Assembly: GCA_964019055.1 (NCBI GenBank)
Contig: OZ025211.1
Coordinates: 12,846,400-12,910,399, forward strand
Direction: 5' to 3'
DNA from: Anthopleura xanthogrammica
Taxonomy: Eukaryota; Cnidaria; Anthozoa; Actiniaria; Actiniidae
Length of the DNA stretch: 64,000 bases
This document shows positions 1-9,758 of this stretch, piece by piece. The notes beneath the pieces are model-generated. The model was not told the origin of the DNA and did no database searches. It saw nothing but the letters and a program-made list of their open reading frames with translations. The number at the start of each line of letters is the position of its first letter. Position 1 is the stretch's first letter. The position numbers were made by a program, and so were the translations under genes.

Positions 1-181
1 CCTACTAGCAACGAAATCAGGAGAGGACTACGCCAGCGTTATCACTTGGATAAGAACTATTTTGAACTTTGACATTTTAAGAACTATCCATCTGTGCATA
101 AGAGGGTCAAGAACCCCTTTTCGAAATAAAAACATTTTAGAGGATTTTAGATTAAACAACCATGAAGCAAATATTGTATAA
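1..181 (+). pseudogene. Retroelement C-terminal domain ORF, 3' end only (window edge)
   Basis: This is the last 59 codons of the same ORF found complete at 1378-1893, cut by the window start. The frame begins at base 2 and ends at the TAA 179-181. It differs from the other copies by an Asn to Asp change (GAC in TTTGACATT near 69-77). It keeps the conserved RGSRTPF segment near the C-terminus. Confidence 0.7.
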
Positions 182-209
182 ATAGTCAGTATATCATTGT
201 TTTAGTAAT

Positions 210-218
210 TTATTATTA

Positions 219-254
<36 letters not shown>

Positions 255-280
255 TATTATTATTATTATTATTATTATAT
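210..280. repeat. (ATT)n microsatellite of the 1.7-kb unit
   Basis: An (ATT/TTA)n tract lies directly 3' of the degenerate ORF. Equivalent tracts are at about 1921-2000, 3637-3716 and 5432-5510, with different repeat counts. In the derivative units this is the site occupied by the LINE fragment (7143-7195 and 8986-9053 are its two halves). Confidence 0.9.
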
Positions 281-467
281 GAATAATGATATAAATAGTG
301 ATATCAATTTTTCTTTTTATACAATTTTTTCCTTTTTTTTAAATTCTATATAAAGTATATATTAGTAATAAGTTTCAGTTTTAAGTATTAGTATTAGGAT
401 TAAGTATTAGTTTTTCAGTATTCAGTATTAAGTACCATGTTTCTAATATTTTGTAAAAGCATTGAGA

Positions 468-502
<35 letters not shown>

Positions 503-537
503 GGATTCAATAAATAGTCATAATAATAATAATAGTC

Positions 538-584
<47 letters not shown>

Positions 585-627
585 CAAACAAACATACAAA
601 CAAATAAAGACAAACAAGAAGAAATTA

Positions 628-671
<44 letters not shown>

Positions 672-672
672 A
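468..672. repeat. Microsatellite cluster: (ATT)n, (TAA)n, (GAAA)n
   Basis: Three low-complexity tracts stand close together: (ATT)n at about 470-500, (TAA)n at about 518-583, and (GAAA)n at about 628-672. The same cluster recurs at about 2190-2390, 3906-4110 and 5700-5900 with different lengths. In the third unit the GAAA tract is largely replaced by AAAT repeats (about 4088-4110). Poly-Tyr, poly-Asn and poly-Ile reading frames here are artefacts of the microsatellites. Confidence 0.92.
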
Positions 673-1162
673 ATAAAAGCTTGAGTAGGTGCAAGTTTTA
701 AGTCACCCATCCAGGTAATTATCTCGCCCATCGGGTTTGACTCAGTGACTTGAAAGCTCAGTTTTTGTCCCCTTGACCACGGTTTTCAAGATATTATCAC
801 AACAATAGCAGTGAGAACAATGCACCAGATAGACTAGATTATTTTCCACTTCAAACCAATGTGCCAGTGCGTGGCAGGTTGTGCAAGGGGCTAGCTGATA
901 TGGTCTGGGGGCCGGCTGGTCTCTCCCCTGATGACTTCGGGCTAAGTCATGACTCTGCGTCCATGGTCACCGATCCGCAGATTGTTTTGGAATATTTCCT
1001 TTTTTTTATTTAATTTTTCCTTTTAGTCGAAATTTGACACCACCAGTGTTGATAAAAATCGTACACCCACTAGTGGGAGTGGGGATATCAATCTTATCAT
1101 TTTGAAGTCACTCAATATTACACTCTATTTCAAATAATAAATGGAATTCGGCGACCAACGTT
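673..1162. repeat. Non-coding core of the 1.7-kb unit
   Basis: About 490 bp of moderately GC-balanced sequence lies between the (GAAA)n tract and the 79-bp subrepeats. It recurs at about 2391-2878, 4111-4595 and 5900-6385 with only scattered substitutions, and is deleted from the two LINE-bearing units. I see no long open frame, tRNA box pair or recognisable family. It may be a 5' or internal portion of the parent retroelement. Confidence 0.6.
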
Positions 1163-1399
1163 CAGGCTGACCTCGCGCAAACCTCCCATAATGATAACCT
1201 TGGAAGGTTAGTTTAATGGATGGACTTGTGCTAGCATTGTTCGGACTGACCTCACGCAAACCTCCCATAATGATAACCTTGGAAGGTTAGTTTAATGGAT
1301 GGACTTGTGCTAGCATTTTTCGGACTGACCTCACGCAAACCTCCCATAATGATAACCTTGGTAGGTTAGTTAGATGGATGGACTTGTGCTACCATTTTT
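1163..1399 (+). repeat. 79-bp subrepeats, three copies
   Basis: Copies start at 1163, 1242 and 1321, exactly 79 bp apart, and a fourth partial copy begins at 1400 (CGGACTGCCC). The repeated block contains ACCTCCCATAATGATAACC and ATGGATGGACTTGTGCTA. 79 is not a multiple of 3, so the repeat does not preserve a reading frame. The last copy (GGTAGG, GTTAGATGG) differs from the others in the same way in every unit, so the order of variants predates the amplification of the 1.7-kb unit. Confidence 0.9.
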
Positions 1400-1893
1400 C
1401 GGACTGCCCTTATACGGTTGCGAGCGTAGAGAGAAGCGATAATCTGGAATCCATAATAAACCGTGCTGAACAAAAAATCTTAGATTACGAGATTGTCGGT
1501 GTCCTGCATATTCGAATTCGAGAAACATATAGAACACTATGTTTACAGAACAAGAGCACATCAAGTATGTTTAAGGAACAAGAGCAAGAAAAGAAAAGAA
1601 AATACCAGCAGAGAGTCCTAAACGTCGAAATTCGAACACTCACACCGCTAATATTGGGAACAAATGGAGGAATGGGCATCGAAAGCCAAATATTTTTACG
1701 GAACCTGGCCAACCTACTAGCAACGAAATCAGGAGAGGACTACGCCAGCGTTATCACTTGGATAAGAACTATTTTGAACTTTAACATTTTAAGAACTATC
1801 CATCTGTGCATAAGAGGGTCAAGAACCCCTTTTCGAAATAAAAACATTTTAGAGGATTTTAGATTAAACAACCATGAAGCAAATATTGTATAA
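1378..1893 (+). pseudogene. Degenerate C-terminal domain of a cnidarian-type retroelement protein (171 codons)
   Basis: The ORF of 171 codons starts with ATG inside the last 79-bp subrepeat and ends in TAA. From about residue 60 onward it carries a pattern I associate with the C-terminal domain of cnidarian non-LTR retroelement proteins: a charged EQEQEKKRKYQQRVLNVE stretch, then LTPL, TNGGMG, a hydrophobic helix LRNLANLLATKSGEDYA, ITWIRT and CIRGSRTPF. That domain follows a reverse transcriptase in full elements. Here no reverse transcriptase precedes it, and the first ~50 residues match nothing I know and are probably not original coding frame. It is most likely a 5'-truncated remnant preserved because the whole unit was amplified recently. 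Family assignment is from memory of the motif pattern, not from a search. Confidence 0.6.
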
Positions 1894-1954
1894 ATAGTCA
1901 GTATATCATTGTTTTAGTAATTTATTATTATATTATTATTATTATTATTATTAC

Positions 1955-2001
<47 letters not shown>

Positions 2002-2188
2002 GAATAATGATATAAATAGTGATATCAATTTTTCTTTTTATACAATTTTTTCCTTTTTTTAAAATTCTATATAAAGTATATATTAGTAATAAGTTTCAGT
2101 TTTAAGTATTAGTATTAGGATTAAGTATTAGTTTTTCAGTATTCAGTATTAAGTACCATGTTTCTAATATTTTGTAAAAGCATTGAGA

Positions 2189-2226
<38 letters not shown>

Positions 2227-2261
2227 GGATTCAATAAATAGTCATAATAATAATAATAGTC

Positions 2262-2308
<47 letters not shown>

Positions 2309-2351
2309 CAAACAAACATACAAACAAATAAAGACAAACAAGAAGAAATTA

Positions 2352-2387
<36 letters not shown>

Positions 2388-3428
2388 AATAAAAGCTTGA
2401 GTAGGTGCAAGTTTTAAGTCACCCATCCAGGTAATTATCTCGCCCATCGGGTTTGACTCAGTGACTTGAAAGCTCAGTTTTTGTCCCCTTGACCACGGTT
2501 TTCAAGATATTATCACAACAATAGCAGTGAGAACAATGCACCAGATAGACTAGATTATTTTCCACTTCAAACCAATGTGCCAGTGCGTGGCAGGTTGTGC
2601 AAGGGGCTAGCTGATATGGTCTGGGGGCCGGCTGGTCTCTCCCCTGATGCCTTCGGGCTAAGTCATGACTCTGCGTCCATGGTCACCGATCCGCAGATTC
2701 TTTTGGAATATTTCCTTTTTTTTATTTAATTTTTCCTTTTAGTCGAAATTTGACACCACCAGTGTTGATAAAAATCGTACACCCACTAGTGGGAGTGGGG
2801 ATATCAATCTTATCATTTTGAAGTCACTCAATATTACACTCTATTTCAAATAATAAATGGAATTCGGCGACCAACGTTCAGGCTGACCTCGCGCAAACCT
2901 CCCATAATGATAACCTTGGAAGGTTAGTTTAATGGATGGACTTGTGCTAGCATTGTTCGGACTGACCTCACGCAAACCTCCCATAATGATAACCTTGGAA
3001 GGTTAGTTTAATGGATGGACTTGTGCTAGCATTTTTCGGACTGACCTCACGCAAACCTCCCATAATGATAACCTTGGTAGGTTAGTTAGATGGATGGACT
3101 TGTGCTACCATTTTTCGGACTGCCCTTATACGGTTGCGAGCGTAGAGAGAAGCGATAATCTGGAATCCATAATAAACCGTGCTGAACAAAAAATCTTAGA
3201 TTACGAGATTGTCGGTGTCCTGCATATTCGAATTCGAGAAACATATAGAACACTATGTTTACAGAACAAGAGCACATCAAGTATGTTTAAGGAACAAGAG
3301 CAAGAAAAGAAAAGAAAATACCAGCAGAGAGTCCTAAACGTCGAAATTCGAACACTCACACCGCTAATATTGGGAACAAATGGAGGAATGGGCATCGAAA
3401 GCCAAATATTTTTACGGAACCTGGCCAA
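1713..3428 (+). repeat. 1.7-kb unit, second complete copy (1716 bp)
   Basis: Same order of parts as the first unit. It reads CAGATTC where units 1 and 3 read CAGATTG, and GATGCC where unit 1 reads GATGAC. It has a shorter GAAA tract than unit 1. Confidence 0.92.
2879..3115 (+). repeat. 79-bp subrepeats, three copies
   Basis: Copies start at 2879, 2958 and 3037, with a partial copy from 3116. The variant order is identical to that at 1163-1399. Confidence 0.9.
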
Positions 3429-3609
3429 CCTACTAGCAACGAAATCAGGAGAGGACTACGCCAGCGTTATCACTTGGATAAGAACTATTTTGAACTTTAA
3501 CATTTTAAGAACTATCCATCTGTGCATAAGAGGGTCAAGAACCCCTTTTCGAAATAAAAACATTTTAGAGGATTTTAGATTAAACAACCATGAAGCAAAT
3601 ATTGTATAA
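3094..3609 (+). pseudogene. Degenerate retroelement C-terminal domain ORF
   Basis: Identical at protein level to the ORF at 1378-1893, including the KKRKYQQRVLNVE, TNGGMG and RGSRTPF segments. It is the second unit's copy. Confidence 0.6.
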
Positions 3610-3673
3610 ATAGTCAGTATATCATTGTTTTAGTAATTTATTATTATATTATTATTATTATTATTATTATTAC

Positions 3674-3717
<44 letters not shown>

Positions 3718-3904
3718 GAATAATGATATAAATAGTGATATCAATTTTTCTTTTTATACAATTTTTTCCTTTTTTTAAAATTCTATATAAAGTATATATT
3801 AGTAATAAGTTTCAGTTTTAAGTATTAGTATTAGGATTAAGTATTAGTTTTTCAGTATTCAGTATTAAGTACCATGTTTCTAATATTTTGTAAAAGCATT
3901 GAGA

Positions 3905-3948
<44 letters not shown>

Positions 3949-3983
3949 GGATTCAATAAATAGTCATAATAATAATAATAGTC

Positions 3984-4036
<53 letters not shown>

Positions 4037-5224
4037 CAAACAAACATACAAAACAATTAAAGACAAACAAGAAGAAATTAAAGAAAGAAATAAATAAATA
4101 AATAAATAAAAGCTTGAGTAGGTGCAAGTTTTAAGTCACCCATCCAGGTAATTATCTCGCCCATCGGGTTTGACTCAGTGACTTGAAAGCTCAGTTTTTG
4201 TCCCCTTGACCACGGTTTTCAAGATATTATCACAACAATAGCAGTGAGAACAATGCACCAGATAGACTAGATTATTTTCCACTTCAAACCAATGTGCCAG
4301 TGCGTGGCAGGTTGTGCAAGGGGCTAGCTGATATGGTCTGGGGGCCGGCTGGTCTCTCCCCTGATGCCTTCGGGCTAAGTCATGACTCTGCGTCCATGGT
4401 CACCGATCCGCAGATTGTTTTGGAATATTTCCTTTTTTTTATTTAATTTTTCCTTTTAGTCGAAATTTGACACCACCAGTGTTGATAAAAATCGTACACC
4501 CACTAGTGGGAGTGGGGATATCAATCTTATCATTTTGAAGTCACTCAATATTACACTCTATTTCAAATAATAAATGGAATTCGGCGACCAACGTTCAGGC
4601 TGACCTCGCGCAAACCTCCCATAATGATAACCTTGGAAGGTTAGTTTAATGGATGGACTTGTGCTAGCATTGTTCGGACTGACCTCGCGCAAACCTCCCA
4701 TAATGATAACCTTGGAAGGTTAGTTTAATGGATGGACTTGTGCTAGCATTGTTCGGACTGACCTCGCGCAAACCTCCCATAATGATAACCTTGGAAGGTT
4801 AGTTTAATGGATGGACTTGTGCTAGCATTTTTCGGACTGACCTCACGCAAACCTCCCATAATGATAACCTTGGTAGGTTAGTTAGATGGATGGACTTGTG
4901 CTACCATTTTTCGGACTGCCCTTATACGGTTGCGAGCGTAGAGAGAAGCGATAATCTGGAATCCATAATAAACCGTGCTGAACAAAAAATCTTAGATTAC
5001 GAGATTGTCGGTGTCCTGCATATTCGAATTCGAGAAACATATAGAACACTATGTTTACAGAACAAGAGCACATCAAGTATGTTTAAGGAACAAGAGCAAG
5101 AAAAGAAAAGAAAATACCAGCAGAGAGTCCTAAACGTCGAAATTCGAACACTCACACCGCTAATATTGGGAACAAATGGAGGAATGGGCATCGAAAGCCA
5201 AATATTTTTACGGAACCTGGCCAA
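3429..5224 (+). repeat. 1.7-kb unit, third copy (1796 bp, extra 79-bp subrepeat)
   Basis: It is longer than its neighbours because it holds four rather than three 79-bp subrepeats and longer ATT tracts. The GAAA tract is short and followed by AAAT repeats. It is otherwise collinear with the other units. Confidence 0.92.
4596..4911 (+). repeat. 79-bp subrepeats, four copies
   Basis: Copies start at 4596, 4675, 4754 and 4833, with a partial copy from 4912. The extra copy is of the internal type (GGAAGG, TTTAATGG), consistent with unequal exchange within the subrepeat block. Confidence 0.9.
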
Positions 5225-5405
5225 CCTACTAGCAACGAAATCAGGAGAGGACTACGCCAGCGTTATCACTTGGATAAGAACTATTTTGAACTTTAACATT
5301 TTAAGAACTATCCATCTGTGCATAAGAGGGTCAAGAACCCCTTTTCGAAATAAAAACATTTTAGAGGATTTTAGATTAAACAACCATGAAGCAAATATTG
5401 TATAA
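4890..5405 (+). pseudogene. Degenerate retroelement C-terminal domain ORF
   Basis: Third unit's copy, identical in translation to that at 1378-1893. Confidence 0.6.
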
Positions 5406-5444
5406 ATAGTCAGTATATCATTGTTTTAGTAATTTATTATTATA

Positions 5445-5475
<31 letters not shown>

Positions 5476-5697
5476 TATTATTATTATTAATATTATTATT
5501 ATTATTATATGAATAATGATATAAATAGTGATATCAATTTTTCTTTTTATACAATTTTTTCCTTTTTTTTAAATTCTATATAAAGTATATATTAGTAATA
5601 AGTTTCAGTTTTAAGTATTAGTATTAGGATTAAGTATTAGTTTTTCAGTATTCAGTATTAAGTACCATGTTTCTAATATTTTGTAAAAGCATTGAGA

Positions 5698-5732
<35 letters not shown>

Positions 5733-5767
5733 GGATTCAATAAATAGTCATAATAATAATAATAGTC

Positions 5768-5811
<44 letters not shown>

Positions 5812-5854
5812 CAAACAAACATACAAACAAATAAAGACAAACAAGAAGAAATTA

Positions 5855-5886
<32 letters not shown>

Positions 5887-6935
5887 AATAAATAAATAAA
5901 AGCTTGAGTAGGTGCAAGTTTTAAGTCACCCATCCAGGTAATTATCTCGCCCATCGGGTTTGACTCAGTGACTTGAAAGCTCAGTTTTTGTCCCCTTGAC
6001 CACGGTTTTCAAGATATTATCACAACAATAGCAGTGAGAACAATGCACCAGATAGACTAGATTATTTTCCACTTCAAACCAATGTGCCAGTGCGTGGCAG
6101 GTTGTGCAAGGGGCTAGCTGATATGGTCTGGGGGCCGGCTGGTCTCTCCCCTGATGCCTTCGGGCTAAGTCATGACTCTGCGTCCATGGTCACCGATCCG
6201 CAGATTCTTTTGGAATATTTCCTTTTTTTTATTTAATTTTTCCTTTTAGTCGAAATTTGACACCACCAGTGTTGATAAAAATCGTACACCCACTAGTGGG
6301 AGTGGGGATATCAATCTTATCATTTTGAAGTCACTCAATATTACACTCTATTTCAAATAATAAATGGAATTCGGCGACCAACGTTCAGGCTGACCTCGCG
6401 CAAACCTCCCATAATGATAACCTTGGAAGGTTAGTTTAATGGATGGACTTGTGCTAGCATTGTTCGGACTGACCTCACGCAAACCTCCCATAATGATAAC
6501 CTTGGAAGGTTAGTTTAATGGATGGACTTGTGCTAGCATTTTTCGGACTGACCTCACGCAAACCTCCCATAATGATAACCTTGGTAGGTTAGTTAGATGG
6601 ATGGACTTGTGCTACCATTTTTCGGACTGCCCTTATACGGTTGCGAGCGTAGAGAGAAGCGATAATCTGGAATCCATAATAAACCGTGCTGAACAAAAAA
6701 TCTTAGATTACGAGATTGTCGGTGTCCTGCATATTCGAATTCGAGAAACATATAGAACACTATGTTTACAGAACAAGAGCACATCAAGTATGTTTAAGGA
6801 ACAAGAGCAAGAAAAGAAAAGAAAATACCAGCAGAGAGTCCTAAACGTCGAAATTCGAACACTCACACCGCTAATATTGGGAACAAATGGAGGAATGGGC
6901 ATCGAAAGCCAAATATTTTTACGGAACCTGGCCAA
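5225..6935 (+). repeat. 1.7-kb unit, fourth copy (1711 bp)
   Basis: Standard structure. It shares CAGATTC with unit 2 and has three 79-bp subrepeats. It is the last unit without the LINE fragment. Confidence 0.92.
6386..6622 (+). repeat. 79-bp subrepeats, three copies
   Basis: Copies start at 6386, 6465 and 6544, with a partial copy from 6623. Same variant order as in units 1 and 2. Confidence 0.9.
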
Positions 6936-7116
6936 CCTACTAGCAACGAAATCAGGAGAGGACTACGCCAGCGTTATCACTTGGATAATAACTATTTTGA
7001 ACTTTAACATTTTAAGAACTATCCATCTGTGCATAAGAGGGTCAAGAACCCCTTTTCGAAATAAAAACATTTTAGAGGATTTTAGATTAAACAACCATGA
7101 AGCAAATATTGTATAA
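6601..7116 (+). pseudogene. Degenerate retroelement C-terminal domain ORF, Arg-to-Ile variant
   Basis: Same 171-codon ORF, but ITWIRT reads ITWIIT (AGA to ATA near 6988). The copy at 9164-9679 shares this change, so the LINE-bearing lineage of units is marked by it. An arginine in this helix is present in the other copies, so the variant is probably a neutral change in a dead ORF. Confidence 0.6.
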
Positions 7117-7153
7117 ATAGTCAGTATATCATTGTTTTAGTAATTTATTATTA

Positions 7154-7195
<42 letters not shown>

Positions 7196-8985
7196 TTTTT
7201 TTTTTTATTTTAAGCTCAGAAAAAAAATTATTTTTACATAATATGATTTTTCCCTGGTAAAATTACTAGTCGGGTCTTTTCCCAAGACCTAAGACTTCAA
7301 ACTGACATTTCAAAACCTAACCGAAACCTTTAACCTATTGTTACAATGCTGCTTGACGTTTTCTTTTTCTTTCTTTTATCCCCCCCCCCCCCTTTTTTTT
7401 TTTTTTTTTTTCCTTAAAGTTCCAAGACTTTCCTTAATATTCTGGCAGTTCCTAAAATTGCGGATTTCTGAAGTGTTGTTATCCTGTTACTTATGTCTAA
7501 CATAGTTACATATTCCTTCAGTCTCTTTGACACTGAGCCTAAACTTCCCACTACTACTGGTACTACTTTGACCTTTGTTTTCCATATCTTTTTTAGTTCT
7601 CTGGCAAGGTCCTGGTATTTTTCTATCTTCTCAAGCTCTTTGATTTCAATCCTTCTGTCAGCAGGCACAGCTACATCGATAATCCAGGTTTTGTTCAATT
7701 CCTTCTCAACCAGAACTATATCCGGACGCCTAGCCTGGATTATCCTATCTGTCTGGATGGTAAAGTCCCACAGCAACTTCACTTCATGGTTCTCCATTAC
7801 ACTATCGGGATCATGTTCATACCATTTGTCACAACATGGTAATCCATATTTCTTGCAAAGTTCCCAGTGCAGTAGTCCAGCAAGTGTGTCGTGCCGACGC
7901 TTGTACTCTATCTGTGCAAGTTTACTGCAGGCACAAATAATATGTTCTACAGTTTCCTCACATGTGCCACACATTCTGCACTTTTCAGACACTTCTTGAT
8001 TTTCGATTTTAGCCTTTATTGCGTTAGTTCTTATAGCTTGGTCTTGAGCAGCAATGATTAGCCCTTCAGTTTCTCTCTTCAGATCACCGACTCTCAGCCA
8101 ATTCCACGTCTCCTTATCAGCCACATCCTTGATTTGCTGATGGTACTGCCTCTGTAGGGGTTTCGTCATTATTTCTTCCCACCTTTGGTCTCTCTTTCTT
8201 TCCTTGTAATCCTTTGGTTGTTCCGCTGGTGCATGTTTTCCTATTTTACAAGCTGCAATCAACAACCTTTCTTGGCTGTTCTTAATATACTGTGCGAGGC
8301 TTCCTTCTTCCATTCTGATACAGTCTTCAATACTGATAAGGCCACGCCCTCCCTCAGTTCTTGGTAAATAGATACGGTTGACACAAGACCTGGGATGAAG
8401 AGCTCCATACATGCATAACAACTTTCTAGTTTTTCGATCCATTTCTTGCAGATCATTCTTGGTCCAATTGACTATTCCTCCGCTGTAGCGAATCGATGAT
8501 ACAGCCCACGTATTGATTGCTTTCATGAGGTTACCTCCATTCAGCTTCGACTTAAGGAGTTTTCTCAGCCTTCTCTTATATTCAACTCGTAGCTTTTCCT
8601 TCATTTCTAAATGTAGGACATCATCAGCTTCCAGTACGCCCAAGTATTTATAACAATCATCATTTTCTTCTAACGATCTAAGCTTTCTCCCATCTGGAAG
8701 AGCAATTCCATCACTCTTGATCTTCTTACCTCTATTCATGACCAGCACTGCACATTTGGAAATTCCAAAGTCCATACCAATGTCGTCACTGAATATGCGC
8801 ACTGTTTGGACGAGGGAATCAAGTTCTTTTTCATTCTTACTATAGAGTTTGAGATCGTCCATGAATAGTAAGTGATTGATCTTTTCCTCGCTTTTACTGA
8901 TCTTATAGCCAGCTTGGGTGCTTCTGAGTATATCGGTCAAAGGTATTAGTGCGATCACGAATAGCAGTGGAGATAGTGAGTCTCC
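7196..8985 (-). mobile_element. 5'-truncated RLE-type LINE fragment, copy 1
   Basis: A minus-strand non-LTR retrotransposon 3' portion of about 1.79 kb. It holds the C-terminal part of the polyprotein (7414-8985) and a 3' UTR of about 218 bp. On the element strand the UTR begins with a run of about 19 A and 13 G right after the stop, and ends in AATAAA followed by an A-run and then (TAA)n. Truncation is abrupt: the reading frame starts at a GDSLSPLL motif and meets (TAA)n one codon upstream. The fragment is bounded on both sides by the ATT/TAA microsatellite. A 5' truncation like this is typical of target-primed reverse transcription. Target-site duplications cannot be told apart inside a microsatellite. 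Confidence 0.88.
7414..8985 (-). pseudogene. C-terminal reverse transcriptase + CCHC + restriction-like endonuclease, truncated, copy 1
   Basis: The open frame runs from GDSLSPLLF (first codon 8985-8983) to TAA at 7416-7414, about 524 codons. The frame has no ATG start; a GTG at 8958 is only an internal codon. Numbering from that GTG, FMDD at 32-35 is the RT catalytic motif (YADD-type), and KYLGV at 104-108 lies in the palm/thumb. A C-x2-C-x8-H-x4-C finger uses Cys327, Cys330, His339 and Cys344. RPD at 411-413 followed by 14 residues and Asp428, then KY at 447-448, matches the restriction-like endonuclease signature of the R2/R4-Dong/NeSL group. The N-terminal DNA-binding region and the first RT motifs are absent, so it cannot transpose alone. 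No internal stop is present, so the insertion or its homogenisation is recent. The exact clade needs a phylogeny. Confidence 0.88.
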
Positions 8986-8995
8986 TTATTATTAC

Positions 8996-9055
<60 letters not shown>
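8986..9055. repeat. (ATT)n tract at the 5' junction of the LINE
   Basis: An (ATT)n run follows the truncated LINE 5' end immediately and is continuous with ATATGAATAATGATATAAAT of the host unit. Together with 7143-7195 it is the interrupted microsatellite target. Confidence 0.85.
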
Positions 9056-9057
<2 letters not shown>

Positions 9058-9080
9058 GAATAATGATATAAATAGTGATA

Positions 9081-9185
9081 ATGGATGGACTTGTGCTAGC
9101 ATTTTTCGGACTTACCTCACGCAAACCTCCCATAATGATAACCTTGGTAGGTTAGTTAGATGGATGGACTTGTGCTACCATTTTT
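9081..9185 (+). repeat. Remaining 79-bp subrepeat in the derivative unit
   Basis: The tail of one copy (from ATGGATGG, 9081) is followed by one full copy, 9107-9185. It carries ACTTACC in place of ACTGACC. The other copies and the unit core were removed by the deletion. Confidence 0.85.
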
Positions 9186-9679
9186 CGGACTGCCCTTATA
9201 CGGTTGCGAGCGTAGAGAGAAGCGATAATCTGGAATCCATAATAAACCGTGCTGAACAAAAAATCTTAGATTACGAGATTGTCGGTGTCCTGCATATTCG
9301 AATTCGAGAAACATATAGAACACTATGTTTACAGAACAAGAGCACATCAAGTATGTTTAAGGAACAAGAGCAAGAAAAGAAAAGAAAATACCAGCAGAGA
9401 GTCCTAAACGTCGAAATTCGAACACTCACACCGCTAATATTGGGAACAAATGGAGGAATGGGCATCGAAAGCCAAATATTTTTACGGAACCTGGCCAACC
9501 TACTAGCAACGAAATCAGGAGAGGACTACGCCAGCGTTATCACTTGGATAATAACTATTTTGAACTTTAACATTTTAAGAACTATCCATCTGTGCATAAG
9601 AGGGTCAAGAACCCCTTTTCGAAATAAAAACATTTTAGAGGATTTTAGATTAAACAACCATGAAGCAAATATTGTATAA
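9164..9679 (+). pseudogene. Degenerate retroelement C-terminal domain ORF, Ile variant
   Basis: Fifth copy, with ITWIIT as at 6601-7116. An upstream in-frame extension from 8918 runs through the antisense of the LINE and a poly-Tyr microsatellite and is fortuitous. Confidence 0.6.
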
Positions 9680-9716
9680 ATAGTCAGTATATCATTGTTT
9701 TAGTAATTTATTATTA

Positions 9717-9758
<42 letters not shown>

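Larger units (their letters stand above)
6936..9498 (+). repeat. Derivative unit with LINE insertion (2563 bp), first copy
   Basis: It begins like the standard units up to the (ATT)n tract after the ORF (7143-7195). It then contains a minus-strand LINE fragment, resumes with (ATT)n and ATATGAATAATGATATAAAT (about 9053-9073), and jumps at about 9080 directly into the last full 79-bp subrepeat. About 1 kb of the standard unit (equivalent to about 302-1294) is missing. Confidence 0.9.

Noticed and set aside
415..731. Poly-Tyr, poly-Asn and poly-Ile frames in the 1.7-kb units
   Set aside because: They are translations of (ATT)n, (TAA)n and (GAAA)n microsatellites and change with tract length.
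1190..1241. tRNA/SINE A-box-like string TAGTTTAATGG in the 79-bp subrepeat
   Set aside because: It fits the loose A-box pattern, but no B box (GTTCRANNC) is found at the expected distance, so a Pol III origin is not supported.
7493..7999. Plus-strand 168-codon frame opposite the LINE (also 10056-10562)
   Set aside because: It is the antisense shadow of the RT/RLE frame, which has recognisable catalytic and zinc-binding motifs on the minus strand.
8918..9679. 253-codon plus-strand frame joining LINE antisense, poly-Tyr and the 171-codon ORF
   Set aside because: A fortuitous fusion across a microsatellite. Only the part from 9164 corresponds to a repeated ORF.
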